Assembly (NCBI GenBank): GCA_002803225.1
Contig: NXFV01000767.1
Location: 62,001-126,000, forward strand
From: Gamarada debralockiae
Lineage: Eukaryota; Ascomycota; Leotiomycetes; Helotiales; Hyphodiscaceae
DNA length: 64,000 nt
Direction: 5' to 3'
The notes under the pieces are model-generated. The model did no database searches. It was not told the origin of the DNA and saw only the letters and a list, made by a program, of their open reading frames with translations. The position numbers were made by a program, and so were the translations under genes. Numbering within the stretch: position 1 is the stretch's first letter; every line of letters begins with the position of its first letter. Shown here in pieces: positions 36,001 through 48,391 of this stretch.

Positions 36001-36710
36001 AGGCCATGGTGGAGACATCCATCTCTTCTCAAACTTCGCGCCCTATCTCCCAATCCTTTATCTGCGAAAAATAGACCTCAATTCTGCCAATTGGTTCAAT
36101 TTTAGGGCCCACAGAATCTATTGAGACGAGATAGTGATGATACAATTGATGTCAATGAAGGGATCAATAGCATTAAATTCATCAACATTGGGAAATTACC
36201 CAAAGCAAGGCTGGGGCTCGCCGACTAGGTGCTTTGCTAACAGCACAGTTTTCGACACTTGTGTCCCTCTGACGATAAAAGCAGCCCCTTCCCGCGCGCA
36301 TGAGGACAAGGAGGAGCTTGACACGAAGTGAATTTACTGAATCAATAACATGGAAATAAGAGCAGATACAATGTTAGGTACCTTGAAAAGAGGCAACTTC
36401 AATCACAAGCCGCCAAAATGTATTTCATACAATAAAAGGGGTATCTATCCTAACCGCACACACTAAACTACACACCATCCTCCATCTCTTCCTGGGCCTC
36501 CCTCTTTTCCTTCCCCTCCTCCCTATGATACAAGAAACGCCCCAGTATAGGGCAGTTGTCGATAAAAACATTAACCAGTATAAAGTAACGTAGATAAACT
36601 ATCCAAGAATCCGACTTTTACACAAGTAACCACCACAACATACAAGAAACGCTAAAATGCACTGGCACGCAAAAACAAACAATATAACACACAGTTGTCT
36701 ATGAAGACAC
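33005..36710. other. 3.7-kb gene-free stretch
   Basis: The longest stretch here without a supported gene. It lies upstream of the ASH1-like gene and downstream of ERF2, both on the minus strand. It is AT-rich in parts (33500-34300), with many short homopolymer runs and a doubled GGTAACCTGG at 34861-34880. Open frames are all under 90 codons. A 47-codon frame at 35931-36074 is the only one with a tidy start context. I see no inverted repeats marking a transposon. It could be a decayed element, a long leader of the ASH1-like gene, or a non-coding transcript. Confidence 0.5.
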
Positions 36711-38787
36711 TCACGTCGAAGCTCCTGCTCCAGCCGCCCTCAATGTCGACGGGCCTTGGAATCCACTTCCTCCTTGATTCACGTTCTGCATCTCCATTGC
36801 CACGCCCGCGACTTGAACCTCCTCCTTCAAGGGTGCTGTGCGCTTTCCCCTGCGCTCTCCAAATCGCTGGTCGCCGTCCTCGTACTTCTTCTTGAAGTTC
36901 AAGTAGCTTGGTGGTCGTGGCCTGCAGAGAACCACCAGCCAGTTCTTGATGATGTTGCCTTGAGTGAAGGGTCTGTGGCGGTCTTTCTTAAGGAATTTGT
37001 GCGAGTTGAGATATTCTCTCGTCGTTTCGCCGCGGCCCATGAGGAAGAGATGATACACCATTAACGCAGCTGGATAAGGTGTTGCGAGGAGACCGTAAAT
37101 GACCATTGCGAAGGGAACGCGGAAGTGAGAGATAGAGGCTCCGAAGGAGAGGTGTTGTTGGTTCATGTAGACCAGCACCTGAGCGAGACTTGCTCCGAGG
37201 AGGTACAGGCCCAGTAGAGTGGAAGAGGTAACGAATGTGAAGAAGTATCGGTAATTTCGTCGTCCAACACAGTTGTTTAGCCAGACGCAGTGGTGATCTT
37301 GGGTCTCTATGCAGTTGTCACAGACACGGCAGTGGTGGCCTCGGGGTGGTCGCCAGATGTTGCAGGTTTTGCAGTACTTTGTGGGCACTTCCATGGCTGC
37401 TGTTGCGGATGTGGCTGATTTGATCATCGTCCAATCGTTCATTGGGGGTGCGAGCCGGAGAGGATCTTCGTTCTCGTCTGCAGGAGGCATTGGGTGGATG
37501 TTTCGAGGGAGGATCTAAGATCGTAAGCTTGGTCTACAAGATCGCTTAAGGGGAACTTACTCCAGGGTCGGAAACGGAAGCATGAAGGAAGGAAGACATG
37601 CAAATATAAAACACATAGGCAAATACAATGGGTATCGCTGGCGAAATGTTATGCCATAACCATGATGCTGAAAAGACGTAAAAGAGAACTCCTGGGACTA
37701 TAACGAAAAGCCCAGTGGCTATGTTGATAGGTCTGTGTCGAGTATTCTGCAATCGACCTCCCCAGCAGAATACGGTATTCCCGGTGAAATATTGGTAATT
37801 TCTTCCAAGCTTTTGGCTTTTCATTGCTTTAGGCGCATCAACTGGTGTCAAGCCAGGAGACGACGCAGCTGAAGATAACTTTTCTCTGCCTTGTGTGCTT
37901 CGATTGGGGCTATTCGGTGCAGCATCGCCTCGGGTTGGTAACAAGAAGCTAGAACGGAACGAACGAGGAGATTTCGAAGGTGTAGGGAGTCCTCCACCAT
38001 TCTTGTAACTTTTGTCAATGTTGAGACTCAGTCCCTTCGTATTCGCCGCATTCCGTTGCAGAGGTCGTACGCTTTCTGACAGACTTCCGGTTGGATGATG
38101 ACCTTGTGTTGGGCTTGTGTTCGCCGTGACTCTTTCCGCAGTTTCCAACTCCGTCATCTCCGTTCCTCTCGAAGGTGGTGGTGGCCCATCTCCATCATCT
38201 TGCGTAGCCGGCCCCTGCCTAGCTGTCTGATTCGAATTTATGCTCTGCCTGGCAACACTGCTACCCCCCTCCGCCGATCCATCTTCGCTCATACCCTGCT
38301 GGGCTATGGTAGTTGGCCGGGATCCTCCTCGCTGTGCTTGAAGTCGCTGGGAACTCATCGGACGAAAGAACGCATTTGAGGTCAGGGATGGCACATGAGT
38401 TCTACTCTTAGAACTCTGTGGCCTTCCTGCGGTTGAGCCAGACACACTGGCAGACATGCTTCCTCGTTGAGTCGAACCTTGGGAAGCATAGCCTCTTCGT
38501 GATAGGGCTGCTTGGGACCATGCGCCTCGCTGCGAAGAGACCCCAGTAACCCCAGTATTAGGCCTCGAGGCATCGCCAGTTGCAGTCTGTGTACTTCGTC
38601 GTTGGCTCGCTGATTGTGCTGCTGGGTCTGCCGCATGATCCTTTCCATCATCTGAAGCAATATCTGTCATTCGTGATGAGAGAATACTTTCTACATCGCC
38701 AGCCTCTGAATGCGCAACCTGCGGATTGGGAAATGCGTTGCCCTCTGGAGAATGGCGCATATTCGGTGAAGTGTCTCTAGAAGCCAT
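36711..38787 (-). CDS. ERF2: DHHC palmitoyltransferase ERF2
   Basis: Two exons, 38787..37561 and 37514..36711, giving 676 residues. The first 330 residues are Ser/Gln/Arg-rich and disordered. Two membrane helices follow (INIATGLFVIVPGVLFYVF and AIPIVFAYVFYICMSSF). The Cys-rich domain has YCKTCNIWRPPRGHHCRVC, then CIETQDHHCVWLNNCVG with the catalytic DHHC. Two more helices follow, along with the TTxE-like motif (GETTREYLNSHKF). ERF2 with its partner SHR5/ERF4 attaches palmitate to Ras-type proteins at the ER. The partner is not in this window. The intron falls just after SDPG, a conserved position before the cytosolic ILPRNIHP segment. Length is at the long end because of the N-terminal tail. 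Confidence 0.93.
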
Positions 38788-39746
38788 CGCGGCTCTGAGT
38801 GAAATCGTCCTTCTCTTCCCTATATCTGTTGTCTCATAACATCTCTCAGACCTCCAAAGTTACGCAAAACAAAGGTTGTGCGAATGGTGTACAGTAATCC
38901 GTGACTTAGAGCGTCGTCGGGAAATTGCCTGGGGAAGGGAGAAGGGGAAGACAGCGACGTCTGAATTAAGAATTGGTGAAGGAAAGAAGGATTTAATTAG
39001 TTTGATAAGGAGCGTAGTGCATGATTTCTTCAAGATCTTTGTGTGAGTAGAATAGAAGATTTGGCCTTGGATTTCTTCTTTTTCCCAGCACAGAAGTCCA
39101 AGCGCCCACGGTTCCTCGATTGGGATATGACAGGGTTCATGAAATTGCGGTAGATCTGACGTTCTGGGCAACGCGTGATGCATAAAGGGGACAATTTGAC
39201 ATGCAGATGAGGAAACATGAATGACGTTTTATGAGGGGGGGATAGCCAGATTCATCAGGAGATGCTTGAATTGTGATATGTTTGGTTTGGTGTCAGTCTT
39301 CTGTTCTGCATGTACCTTTCAGGAGGCCAGTCAATATTTGGGCAGGCAGCAGGACCTCAACTTATCCCTGTTACGTAGTGAGCTACAGAGATACATACAG
39401 AATTCGTACTGTAAAGTTTGTAGGTTTGGGATGGTTCAACTGCCAGAGATTGAAAATGGAAGAAGTGCTTCTGCAGCTTGGTTGAAAGAAGAACCCTGCG
39501 AGGAACATCAGTGAGAGAATTCGATTAATCGTAGTCTCATACAACGGATTTGGATTCAAACAAACTTTAACCGGAATTTGAAGAAAGGCTCGCGGCGGTT
39601 GAAGCCCCGATCTCTCCTGTTGCTGCCTCATAGATTCTCAGGCACAAAGGCATACATGATGCTTGGTCCCGAGCTTCGTCAATTTATCGGCCCACTTGAA
39701 TTTGAACCTCTTCACATCCACGATACCTACCCAACCACTCCCCAAA
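38788..39746. promoter_or_regulatory. Shared upstream region of ERF2 and the small membrane-protein gene
   Basis: About 960 bases between the two divergent starts (38787 minus, 39747 plus), so both promoters lie here. A 97-codon open frame (39221-39514) has no protein character. No palindrome or repeat of note. Confidence 0.45.
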
Positions 39747-40472
39747 ATGTCAGCACAAGCAGCCAGAGCAGCCGGCAAGGCCGCAGGTAAAGCCGCAGAA
39801 GGCCATGTCTTGAAAAAGGGCGCAAAGAGAGATCCCGAACTCTATGTATGTTCCTCGAACCACCTTTCCTCCTGGGCTGCTATACCACCTACCTTGATCA
39901 ATTGGCATGCTAACGTGCTGTCCTATGTACAGGTTCTTATGGGTGTCATGTCTGGAGCTTTCGGTCTCGCAGGATTCTACTTTGGTACTCAATCCACTAC
40001 ATCGAACCTTCGATCGATACCCATACTATTGAGCGCAATTGACTTTCCATATAGGTCGCAAGCCAACTTCCGCTACCTCCGAGGCGAAGGTCAATGTTGC
40101 CCAAGGTAGTATGCCATGGCAGACTGAGAGCTCTCAAGGTGATAAGGCTAGAGACCATTTCAAGTACATATCCCGCGCTCTTCCTTGACGAGAAATTGTC
40201 TAACGTAGTGGACAGGTACCAATATCACCCCGGCGGAGACCCAAAGAACCCTCCTAAGGATGCCCCCAGCGCTCTGCACAGCGTTATTGTGCCCAATGTC
40301 AACTTGCCAAAAGTAGGACCCCATGATATCCCTTATGAGGCAATGGAAGGAAGGGTCGGATGAAAGGCTAGATGATATTGTGCTTAAGGGGTTATTATGT
40401 TAAGCAGAGCTAACTTGTTGATTCTAGGAGTTACATGATAAGTACAACAAATTTGGGAAGGACGGGTACTAG
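39747..40472 (+). CDS. Small conserved fungal single-pass membrane protein, probably mitochondrial
   Basis: Five exons, 39747..39845, 39933..39984, 40055..40163, 40216..40312 and 40428..40472, giving 133 residues. The N-terminus is Ala/Lys-rich and basic (MSAQAARAAGKAAGKAAEG), as in mitochondrial presequences. RDPELY is followed by one hydrophobic helix (VLMGVMSGAFGLAGFYFG) and then RKPTSATSE. The C-terminal half is soluble, with YQYHPGGDPKNPPKDAPSA, VIVPNVNLPKELHDKYNKF and GKDGY. Four introns in 400 coding bases. I recognise the pattern as one conserved across filamentous ascomycetes but cannot name its function; a supernumerary subunit or assembly factor of an inner-membrane complex is possible. 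Placement is inference from the N-terminus and helix. Confidence 0.8.
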
Positions 40473-41531
40473 AGGATGAAGGGAGGAAGGAGGGGTTCTG
40501 AAGATGGTGGAGGAGTGTATTTTGTAGATATGGTAGACCGGGATAGCTGCTTTCATAACATCCAAATCATCAAAGTCAGATTCTGCCAATTGAATAGATG
40601 TGCGGTATGCTTTTTGCTCTACCGTCATATTCGAATCCGTAGTCACTTGACGAACACTCAACAGCAGAAGGCTCAATCAAAGAGTCGAACCCAGGGCCGA
40701 TGTCATCGATGGCTAGCTATAGCACAACTACGGGTATGTGAAATGATAATTGCTAATACTTTATATTCAGTTGGGTGATGAAGAGGCGTTCTGAGAGAGG
40801 TTGTCTGTTGGTCGCTCAATTGGGGTAAACAATTGAGATATATTAAAGTTTTAAGGCAATTGGATTTCTTCAGTGGTAAGTCTCGTGTATAAGGTCATGG
40901 CTTTAAAGAGCTCCCAAATTTTGAGCAAACAGTGCTCTGTTCACAAGCCCAATTTCATGATCCCGTTTTTCCATTAAGTTCATCAAGAGCTTTCATCAGC
41001 CTTGTCCAACTTTGCTAACGCCTCACGGACTATGCCTAATCTGGACGTATCTGCTCTATTCTTGGAACGACTCACAAACTTTTGGAAGACAGAAACGTTT
41101 TGAACGCGCTGTGTGACAGTTAAGAGTACATGAATTGAGTATACACGCGTATAGTAATTGTTAATAAACAATGGGATTTAAAAATATCCAAAAATGTTTG
41201 GTGGTTAAAATCTGTGATTTCGGGCGACAAAACGGCGCCATGCAACCTTATTGGCCGCATTGTCTTCAGCCGTACTTCGTACTTGATAGCTGTCTTCAAC
41301 TTTTCAAGTGCCCTCCCCTTTCTCAGCTTTATTTGGCCATCTCTTCCCACGAGTGGTCTTCAACCCTTAGACCTTCGTCAACTTGTCCTTCGATTTCGAT
41401 GCATCACTTTTAATATTATTGCAAGTTCTTCTTTACTTTCTTTAAACACATTGAGACGATTGCGACGGTATTCAGGAGACGCGTAGGGCAGAGCTCCTTG
41501 ATCAACAGCCTCACATCTCCTTGTCGCAAGC
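40473..41531. other. Intergenic stretch upstream of the PMT gene
   Basis: About 1.06 kb, AT-rich, with no supported gene. It holds the 3' end of the small membrane-protein gene and the promoter and leader of the PMT gene. A short TCGAACCC string near 40684 was checked for a tRNA and does not fold as one. Confidence 0.45.
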
Positions 41532-44500
41532 ATGGCTAAACCTACAAAATCCTCGAATGTCAGCGGACCTGTGAAGGCTACCAGAAGCCCATCATCGCAA
41601 GCGCCCCCCAAGAAACATGACGATTATACTTCGGATGGAGTTGTGGACACAGATGTCTTCCTCCTCCCTGGATCAGATTATCAGGTCATGATTGTTTTGA
41701 CAATTCTGGCAGCTGTTATCAGGTTATTCAGGATATACCAGCCTAGCAGTGTAGTATTCGATGAAGTCCAGTATGCTATTGCTCTCCAACCCCTGAAATC
41801 CAATGCTTACCAATTTGTGTCAACAGCTTCGGAGGATTCGCATCGAAATATATCAAGGGCAAATTCTTTATGGATGTACACCCTCCCCTGGCGAAACTAC
41901 TTCTTACACTTGCTGGATGGTTAGCTGGATTCGATGGAGAATTCGATTTCAAGGATATTGGAAAGGACTATCTTGAGCCAGGAGTACCATACGTTGCCAT
42001 GAGAATGTTGCCGGCTATCTGCGGCATTCTTCTCGTGCCAACTATGTTCTTGACTCTGAAAGCTGCGGGATGCAGAACTATGACTGCTGCAATGGGCGCA
42101 TGTCTGATCGTCTTTGGTAAGATTACCTTGCCCCCCTTTTGCTAAGGCAGCTCCTAATAGCATACAGAAAACGGCCTCCTCACCCAAGCACGATTGATTC
42201 TCCTCGACTCCCCTCTTATGATCATGACCGCATTTACTGCATTGGCATTCACATCATTCACGAATCAGCACGAACAAGGACCCTCGCATGCGTTCCAACC
42301 AAGTTGGTGGCTCTGGCTTGCATTGACCGGTCTTGGCTTGGGCGCAACAGTCAGTGTTAAATGGGTTGGCCTGTTCACAATTGCCTGGGTTGGAAGCTTG
42401 ACTGTTTTGCAATTGTGGGTTCTCCTGGGCGACGTCAAGACCGTCACTCCTGTGAGTCCTCTCTTCCTCGCCAGAGAATTTATCTAACAGGTACAGCGCA
42501 TTTTTGCTAAGCATGTGGTTGCCCGAGTATTCTGCCTCATCGTGATCCCCCTTTCATTTTACATGGCGATGTTTGGAATCCACTTCATCTGCCTTGTAAA
42601 CCCAGGTGATGGCGATGGATTCATGAGCTCCGAATTCCAGGCCACTCTCAACTCAAAGGCCATGCAGGATGTTCCAGTCGATGTTGCATTTGGTAGCAGA
42701 GTCTCCATCAGACATCACAACACTCAAGGAGGCTATTTGCACTCGCACAACCTTATGTACCCCACTGGCAGCAAGCAGCAACAAATCACCCTCTACCCGC
42801 ATAAGGATGAAAACAACCTGTGGCTCATTGAGAACATGACCCAGCCTCTCGACATCAACGGCGAGCCAATCAATGGCTCTAATGCTTGGGATTCCATCAA
42901 CCCTCCAGCCTTCATCAAGGACGGAGATACCATTAAGCTTTACCACATGACCACAAATCGCCGCCTCCATTCTCATGATGTCCGACCTCCCGTCACCGAG
43001 GCTGACTGGCAGAATGAGGTTTCAGCATATGGATACGAAGGTTTTGAAGGCGATGCCAATGACTACTTCCGTGTTGAGATCATCAAGAAGATGTCTGATG
43101 GCGAGATTGCCAAGAACCGTGTTAGGACCATCCAGACTAAGTTCAAGCTTGTTCACATCATGACTGGCTGTGTTCTCTTTTCGCACAAAGTCAAGCTCCC
43201 TGAGTGGGCCTCTGAACAGCAAGAAGTTACCTGTGCCAAGGGAGGAACCCTTCCCAACAGTGTCTGGTACATTGAGCAGAACGAGCATCCTCAATTGGGC
43301 GAATCGGCAGAGAAGGTCAACTACAGAAACCCAGGCTTCTTCGGAAAGTTTTGGGAGCTTCAAAAAGTCATGTGGAACACGAACGCCGGTCTCGTTGAAT
43401 CTCATGCCTGGGACTCCCGTCCACCGTCCTGGCCCATTCTCAGGCGAGGTATCAACTTCTGGGGTAAGGACAATCGCCAGATCTACCTCATTGGCAACCC
43501 CATCATCTGGTGGAGCTCGACATTGGCTATTGCCATATTTGTAGTTTTCAAGGGCCTTGCTGTTCTACGCTGGCAAAGAGGATTCAAGGACTACGACAAT
43601 ACAGTTTTTAAGCGCTTCGACTACGAAATAGGTACTTCGGTCCTAGGATGGGCGTTCCATTACTTCCCATTCTACCTGATGTCACGTCAACTCTTTTTGC
43701 ACCACTACTTCCCGGCTCTCTACTTTGCCATCATCGCACTTTGCCAGATTTACGACTACGTTACCGCCCGTATTCCTGGCATTGGTCTCCGCGAGCGCCC
43801 AATTATCGGAAAGCTAGGAGCTGTCGTATTCTTGACGCTCAGCATTGTCGCTTTCGGACTCTACTCCCCACTTGCCTATGGCAACCCGTGGACACAATCC
43901 GCTTGCAAACAAGTCAAGCTTTTCGACACCTGGGATTGGGATTGCAACACTTTCTTTACTGAGGTAAATGAATCCCACATACCGCCCCAGAAACTTCCAA
44001 ATCGAGGTCACCGGGGTTAGCTTCTCTATAATGCTAACCTGAGTAGTACTCTCAATATTCCACCCAATCAATAAACGCCAACGCCGATGTCCACAAGACG
44101 AGTTCCCCTCTAGAACCAAGCAAAGCTCCAGAACCTGTTCAACAGGCCGCAGGTGAACAAAAGCCGTTGGTACAAGACCGAGGGCAGCTGTCAGAGGCTC
44201 CCCCTGCATTGGTTTCGCCCCCTCCGAAGGCTGCTTCAGCAGGACACAGCATTTTGTCCCGTGAAGAGAAAGTCGAGTACAGAGACCAAGACGGCAACCT
44301 CCTCGACCCAGAACAAGTCAAAGCCCTCGAAGGCAAAGTCAGTTTCAAGACCCGCTACGAGACCCGAACACGCATGGTAGACGCCCAAGGCAACGAGATT
44401 CCCCAACCTGAAGATGCTGGTGTGGCACCACCACACCCAGACGTCGAAGGAGCTGACCGTGAGACTGTCGGAATGCCAGAGCCTGAGGTTCAAGGCAAGC

Positions 44501-44613
44501 CAATTGCTCAGAAGGAGGTCAGGGCTGATGAGAGTAAGGAGGAGAGCATTGCAAAGTCGAATGCTAATGCTGCGAAGCCTGCCAGTGAAGGCAATGAGGC
44601 TACGGCCCCGTAA
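41532..44613 (+). CDS. PMT1: Dolichyl-phosphate-mannose protein O-mannosyltransferase, PMT1 family
   Basis: Five exons, 41532..41770, 41827..42116, 42168..42451, 42497..43963 and 44047..44613, giving 948 residues. The N-terminal GT39 domain carries VVFDEVHFGGFASKYIKG and FFMDVHPPLAKLLLTLAG with the catalytic DE and DVHPP motifs, among several membrane helices. A lumenal MIR region (about 325-500) has GYLHSHNLMYP and RRLHSHDVRPPV repeats. The C-terminal membrane part includes FPFYLMSRQLFLHHYFPALY. The final exon adds a hydrophilic tail of about 188 residues (Pro, Glu, Lys-rich) that yeast PMT1 lacks but filamentous fungal relatives tend to have. PMTs transfer mannose from dolichol phosphate to Ser/Thr in the ER. 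The FDEVHFGGF form points to the PMT1 subfamily. Confidence 0.92.
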
Positions 44614-45161
44614 GAAATATTTCATTTGTTTGGTGAGGGGTTTATGGTGGGATGGAAGGGCATTTGGAAAGTCTAGCTGAACAAATATACACCCTTTGTA
44701 AAACTAGGAAAATGCATTTTGGGGACAGAATTAATTCAACTTTCAACCTCGTGTCTCTTCAATTGCCTTACAAATTTACCGTCCATTAATAATACGTCGA
44801 GCTCATGGGGTAGTGGACCAGCCTCGCCCGTATAACAAGGGTAACACAGCCGATGTAGACCCAAAACTTCTATCGTGGCCTGACCTTAGGCATGTAGCTG
44901 TCAAGCTTCATTCGAATACAAGCGGATCGCATCTCAAAGGTAGCCGCAGCGAACATTCATCCGCAGAGTCTACTCATGTAATTCTGAAAATATATTACCC
45001 TATCTCGAATTGAATTAAATGAAGTCAAAATAAGACATTAAATGCAGACTTAGTCTTTCAACCATCCCAATACCAACGAAAGCAATGCTTTAGCTGGCTT
45101 GAAGTACCGTAACAATCTCTAATCGAATCCTGGGCCCTCCAGGATCCGCACTTGTGAACTC
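44614..45161. other. Convergent intergenic stretch
   Basis: About 550 bases between the tail-to-tail PMT1 and dienelactone hydrolase-like genes. AT-rich, consistent with two 3' UTRs. Nothing else seen. Confidence 0.5.
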
Positions 45162-46021
45162 TTATAAATGCTTGGCAAACCACCACAAGAAAGTCTTGTA
45201 ACCCTTCTCATACGCCTCCCTACACTTCTCATCCTCCAGATTCCCCCTCGCACTCATCCACCCATGTACCTGGTCGCCAAACCTCTCCACATGCTTCTCA
45301 ACCTTCAACGCCTCCTCCCACTTCTTAACCTCCTCGGCCGATTCCTCCTCAGAAGCAAGCATCAGCGTCGGAATAGAAATCTTTTCCGCGTCCGCAGGAT
45401 CAATCATGCCTGGGTGTGATTGTACTGATGCTGTGAACGGCGTGTCTGGTCCTGAGGTCAAGGAGACCACTTTCCCGCCCCAGCAAAATCCTACTGCACC
45501 CCAAGTCTTAGAGCCGTAGATAGTTTCAATATCGGCAATGATTTTGGGGATCTTGGCTGCACCGGTGGGTGGCATGCGGGTTGGGAACCAGGCGTAAAGA
45601 CCTTTCTTTTGCTCTTCCGTTACTGGCGGGCACCTTTTTCTTTGTTGGTTGAATGAGGTAGGATATGAGGGGAAAGGAAGGGTACCAAGCGATGTCACAG
45701 GGCTCTCCTTCGAAGAAATCTGGCATGAAAACTTGGTACGAATGATCTCTGTCGGCCGTTGCTAGGATGTCAGCTCCCTGAATTGTTTGCGGGAAGTAGC
45801 CGAAGATATCATAGATGACAAGGAGTGCTTTCTTGGCTGTCGAGGGGCCAGTTACGTCTGAGAAAGGTCAGCTGAGTTAATAATGGAAGTAGTTATAGGA
45901 ATAGGGGCCTACAAGTCTTCAGACCGCCAATTGTCTCGTACTTCCCCTTCTCCTCATATCCCTTAGAGATAATGGGTGGGATATTGCAACAAGCTGCACT
46001 GTGACCGTGAATTGATTCCAT
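45162..46021 (-). CDS. Dienelactone hydrolase-family protein
   Basis: Three exons, 46021..45913, 45857..45686 and 45633..45162, giving 250 residues, the normal size. The N-terminus has CCNIPPIISKGYEEKGKYE, typical of fungal members that begin with a conserved CC-NxPP segment. Then comes LLVIYDIFGYFPQTIQGADILA, the nucleophile elbow GFCWGGK with Cys near 143, HPGMIDP, and the catalytic His in VHGWMSARG near 213. These are alpha/beta hydrolases with Cys-Asp-His triads, acting on dienelactones or other small esters; the substrate is unknown here. The second intron (52 bases) restores DIAWCPPVTEEQKKG across the join. It is convergent with PMT1. Confidence 0.9.
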
Positions 46022-46717
46022 CTTTTAAACTTGAAAACTATTGGAAAAGGAGAACGTGTGCTGAAGATTGTAGATGGGAAAGGAGGAAGAAATATTGGCG
46101 TTGCCTGAAGCCGAAGATACCCCACGGTGGGGCAAGCTTACCTTTTGCCGAAGTGCCTACTGCAAACTTTGGTATTGAAAACGCACAGCAGCCCACGCTA
46201 AGCAATGCAATGCAATATCTACTTTAGGTTACTGAAGCTTGAATAGCGAGCCATATGCAAGGTCCCGTAAATGTTTAACACAATTTGTCCTGGAATCAGC
46301 TAAAGATCTACAAAGATTCTGCAGTCTGCAGATCGCCAAATCTGTGGCAAATTTTTGAAATAAGTACTCGACCTATATCTTCACTTGAACACAAGTGGTA
46401 GAAGGGAGAAAGAATTAGTTTTTGAACATCGGCTATTTAGCGAGCTAAGACAACAAACCCTATTGGTGAAAGCTCTATCTGCCACGTGACCACAATCAGG
46501 ACTTGGTGGGTGCTGTGGATTCGTGAGGACTTGGTGCAAGGGTAATGCCACTCGCCAAGCTGTTCTTGAAGGCGGAGACAAAAGAAAACTCCATGGTGTG
46601 GCATTGCTGCAGAACCGAGTTGTATCATGTGATAAAATCTCCAGTGCAGTTCTAGGATCCAAACTTTTTTTTATTAGTAATTCATTATGTACAACTCGTC
46701 TCCCTAATACATTCTTC
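46022..46717. other. Intergenic stretch upstream of the dienelactone hydrolase-like gene
   Basis: About 700 bases holding that gene's promoter and the 3' UTR of the phospholipase gene. A CCACGTGACC motif lies near 46482-46491. Open frames overlap the phospholipase 3' end only. No further feature. Confidence 0.45.
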
Positions 46718-48391
46718 TTAGGAGCCATAGTAACAATACTCCTCGAAACAAGCCTCACAATCATTCGGCAGTGCCTGCCCGGTCTTCATCATCAACGCAC
46801 ATCCCAAACAAGTCCCCCAACCCGCCTTGCCCCCTTGACTCGCAATCTCTACTCCATTAGCGATCATTGCCGCCGTCTCCGTCTTGGGATACTCCCATTG
46901 AGACGTGGCAACATTGCTCGCAAACGTAAAGTTGTAGTTCGGGAGATACACAATCGTAACCTTGCTCGTATCGTTGCAACCGAAGAACGTCGCTTTCTGA
47001 TTCAAACCCTCAGAGATAAACGTCTCGACGGAGGGGATGAATGGCATGCGTGTTAGGTTGTGGTTGAAAGATTGTACGTATGTAGTTAGGATTTCTGAAC
47101 CGTTCGGGAAGTTATTGCTGGTGTCTGCGCTGTTATCGTTCACGATAATGACGGAGATGTTGCGTGCTGGCTGCAGGAAAGGAAAGATGGGGTTATTTTG
47201 TAAGGCTTCGCCGCCGTCAACCAGGCTCAAATTCTCTTGTGCAGGAATGTTGTTGGCGGAATTGGGCGTTGAGGTCGATGAAACGTACTCGTAGAATGGG
47301 TTTCGGTAAGTTGCGTATTCATCGGAGAAAGCCACTTCGTGAGAATAGTCGAGGATTTGGGCCAATGTTGTTGTGAGGTCAGTCGATGAGTTTACGGGTT
47401 CGGGAACGCTGAGACAGAGTTGATTGAAGAGGTTGCTAGATGATCCAAGGACGTAACCCAGGTTGTCGTAGTTCTTTGTACAGAGAAGTTCGGTTGGCTT
47501 TCCATTCTTCATGGAAGTGCCCAGGTAATGGGTCTGCATGAACGCGCTCACATCACTGTCCCAGCTTCCGAATTCATAGGGGGTGAATTCATATGTCGTT
47601 GCATTTGGTCCTGGAAGGCATTCTCCAAGCCAAGTTTTGACGCCGAGGCTGGTAATGACTGGGAAGGGTACGGCATGGGAAGTGAAGTTCGAGAACCCAG
47701 TGATTGAAGACAGCGTCGTTCCAACCCCGCCATCCGTACCCTCGAGAAGTTGGTACGATAGGAGCCTTCCATATGGATCGACGAGGGTGGTGCCAAAGCC
47801 TGCAGCATCTTTGAGAACGATGTCACCTATGACAGCAAAGTAGGCTGCGGCTGCTAATAGAAATTCGGGATCGAGGACACTGTCTTGGAAGGCCTGCTCC
47901 CAAAGATTATCTCTCAGATAGCTGATCGTTGGGTAGTTGTTTCCAGCAAAAGATGAAAGCAGCCATCCGCCGCCAGAAAGACCAGCCTGGTAAGTGAGTC
48001 CTTGGAAAAGACCACTCGTGCTAACGTCGCTATCTCGACCATCAAGACCTTGAATAACGCCAGCTCCAGAAAGGAGTGACCTAAGGCCACCTCCACTGGT
48101 TGTCAGCGCAACCTGCGCTTGTCAGTGATTTATTCGAAAGAAATCATCAAACTGGACATGTACCGTTGGCAACTCATTAGTTCCAAATTCAGAGTTTGTC
48201 TTCGTTAACCAAGCCTTCAAAGCAACATCTGCAACAGCCTTTCTAGCAACTCTGTAAGTTTCCTCACTGTCGGACAGACCACTTGCTGGCCTCACAAGAG
48301 AACCACTTGGGCAGAGTGCTGGTAAAGGTGCATATGTTGATAAGGCGCTGACCGTAGAGAGGAGCATCGATAAGAAGAATGGGTAAATCAT
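46718..48391 (-). CDS. Secreted lysophospholipase / phospholipase B (cPLA2-type catalytic domain)
   Basis: Two exons, 48391..48164 and 48112..46718, giving 540 residues. A signal peptide (MIYPFFLSMLLSTVSA) is followed by the catalytic domain: TSGGGLRSLLSG near 80 (oxyanion region and Arg), the nucleophile motif GLSGGGW near 120, and SLVDGGEALQNNP with the catalytic Asp near 374. Other family marks are GECLPGPNATTYEFTPYEF and GTCLGCALM near the C-terminus. Many NxS/T sites suggest heavy N-glycosylation. The long reading frame has no ATG between 47552 and 48112; translation starts in the upstream exon. It is somewhat shorter than the 600-650 residues common in the family, and no GPI signal is evident, so it is probably secreted. 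It acts on acyl chains of phospholipids. Confidence 0.92.

Noticed and set aside
40660..40760. tRNA-like TCGAACCC string (minus strand GGGTTCGA)
   Set aside because: No matching acceptor stem, D arm or anticodon arm can be paired at the right spacing.
47548..47826. 92-codon minus-strand frame
   Set aside because: Alternative frame of the phospholipase B exon, which is open throughout in the correct frame.
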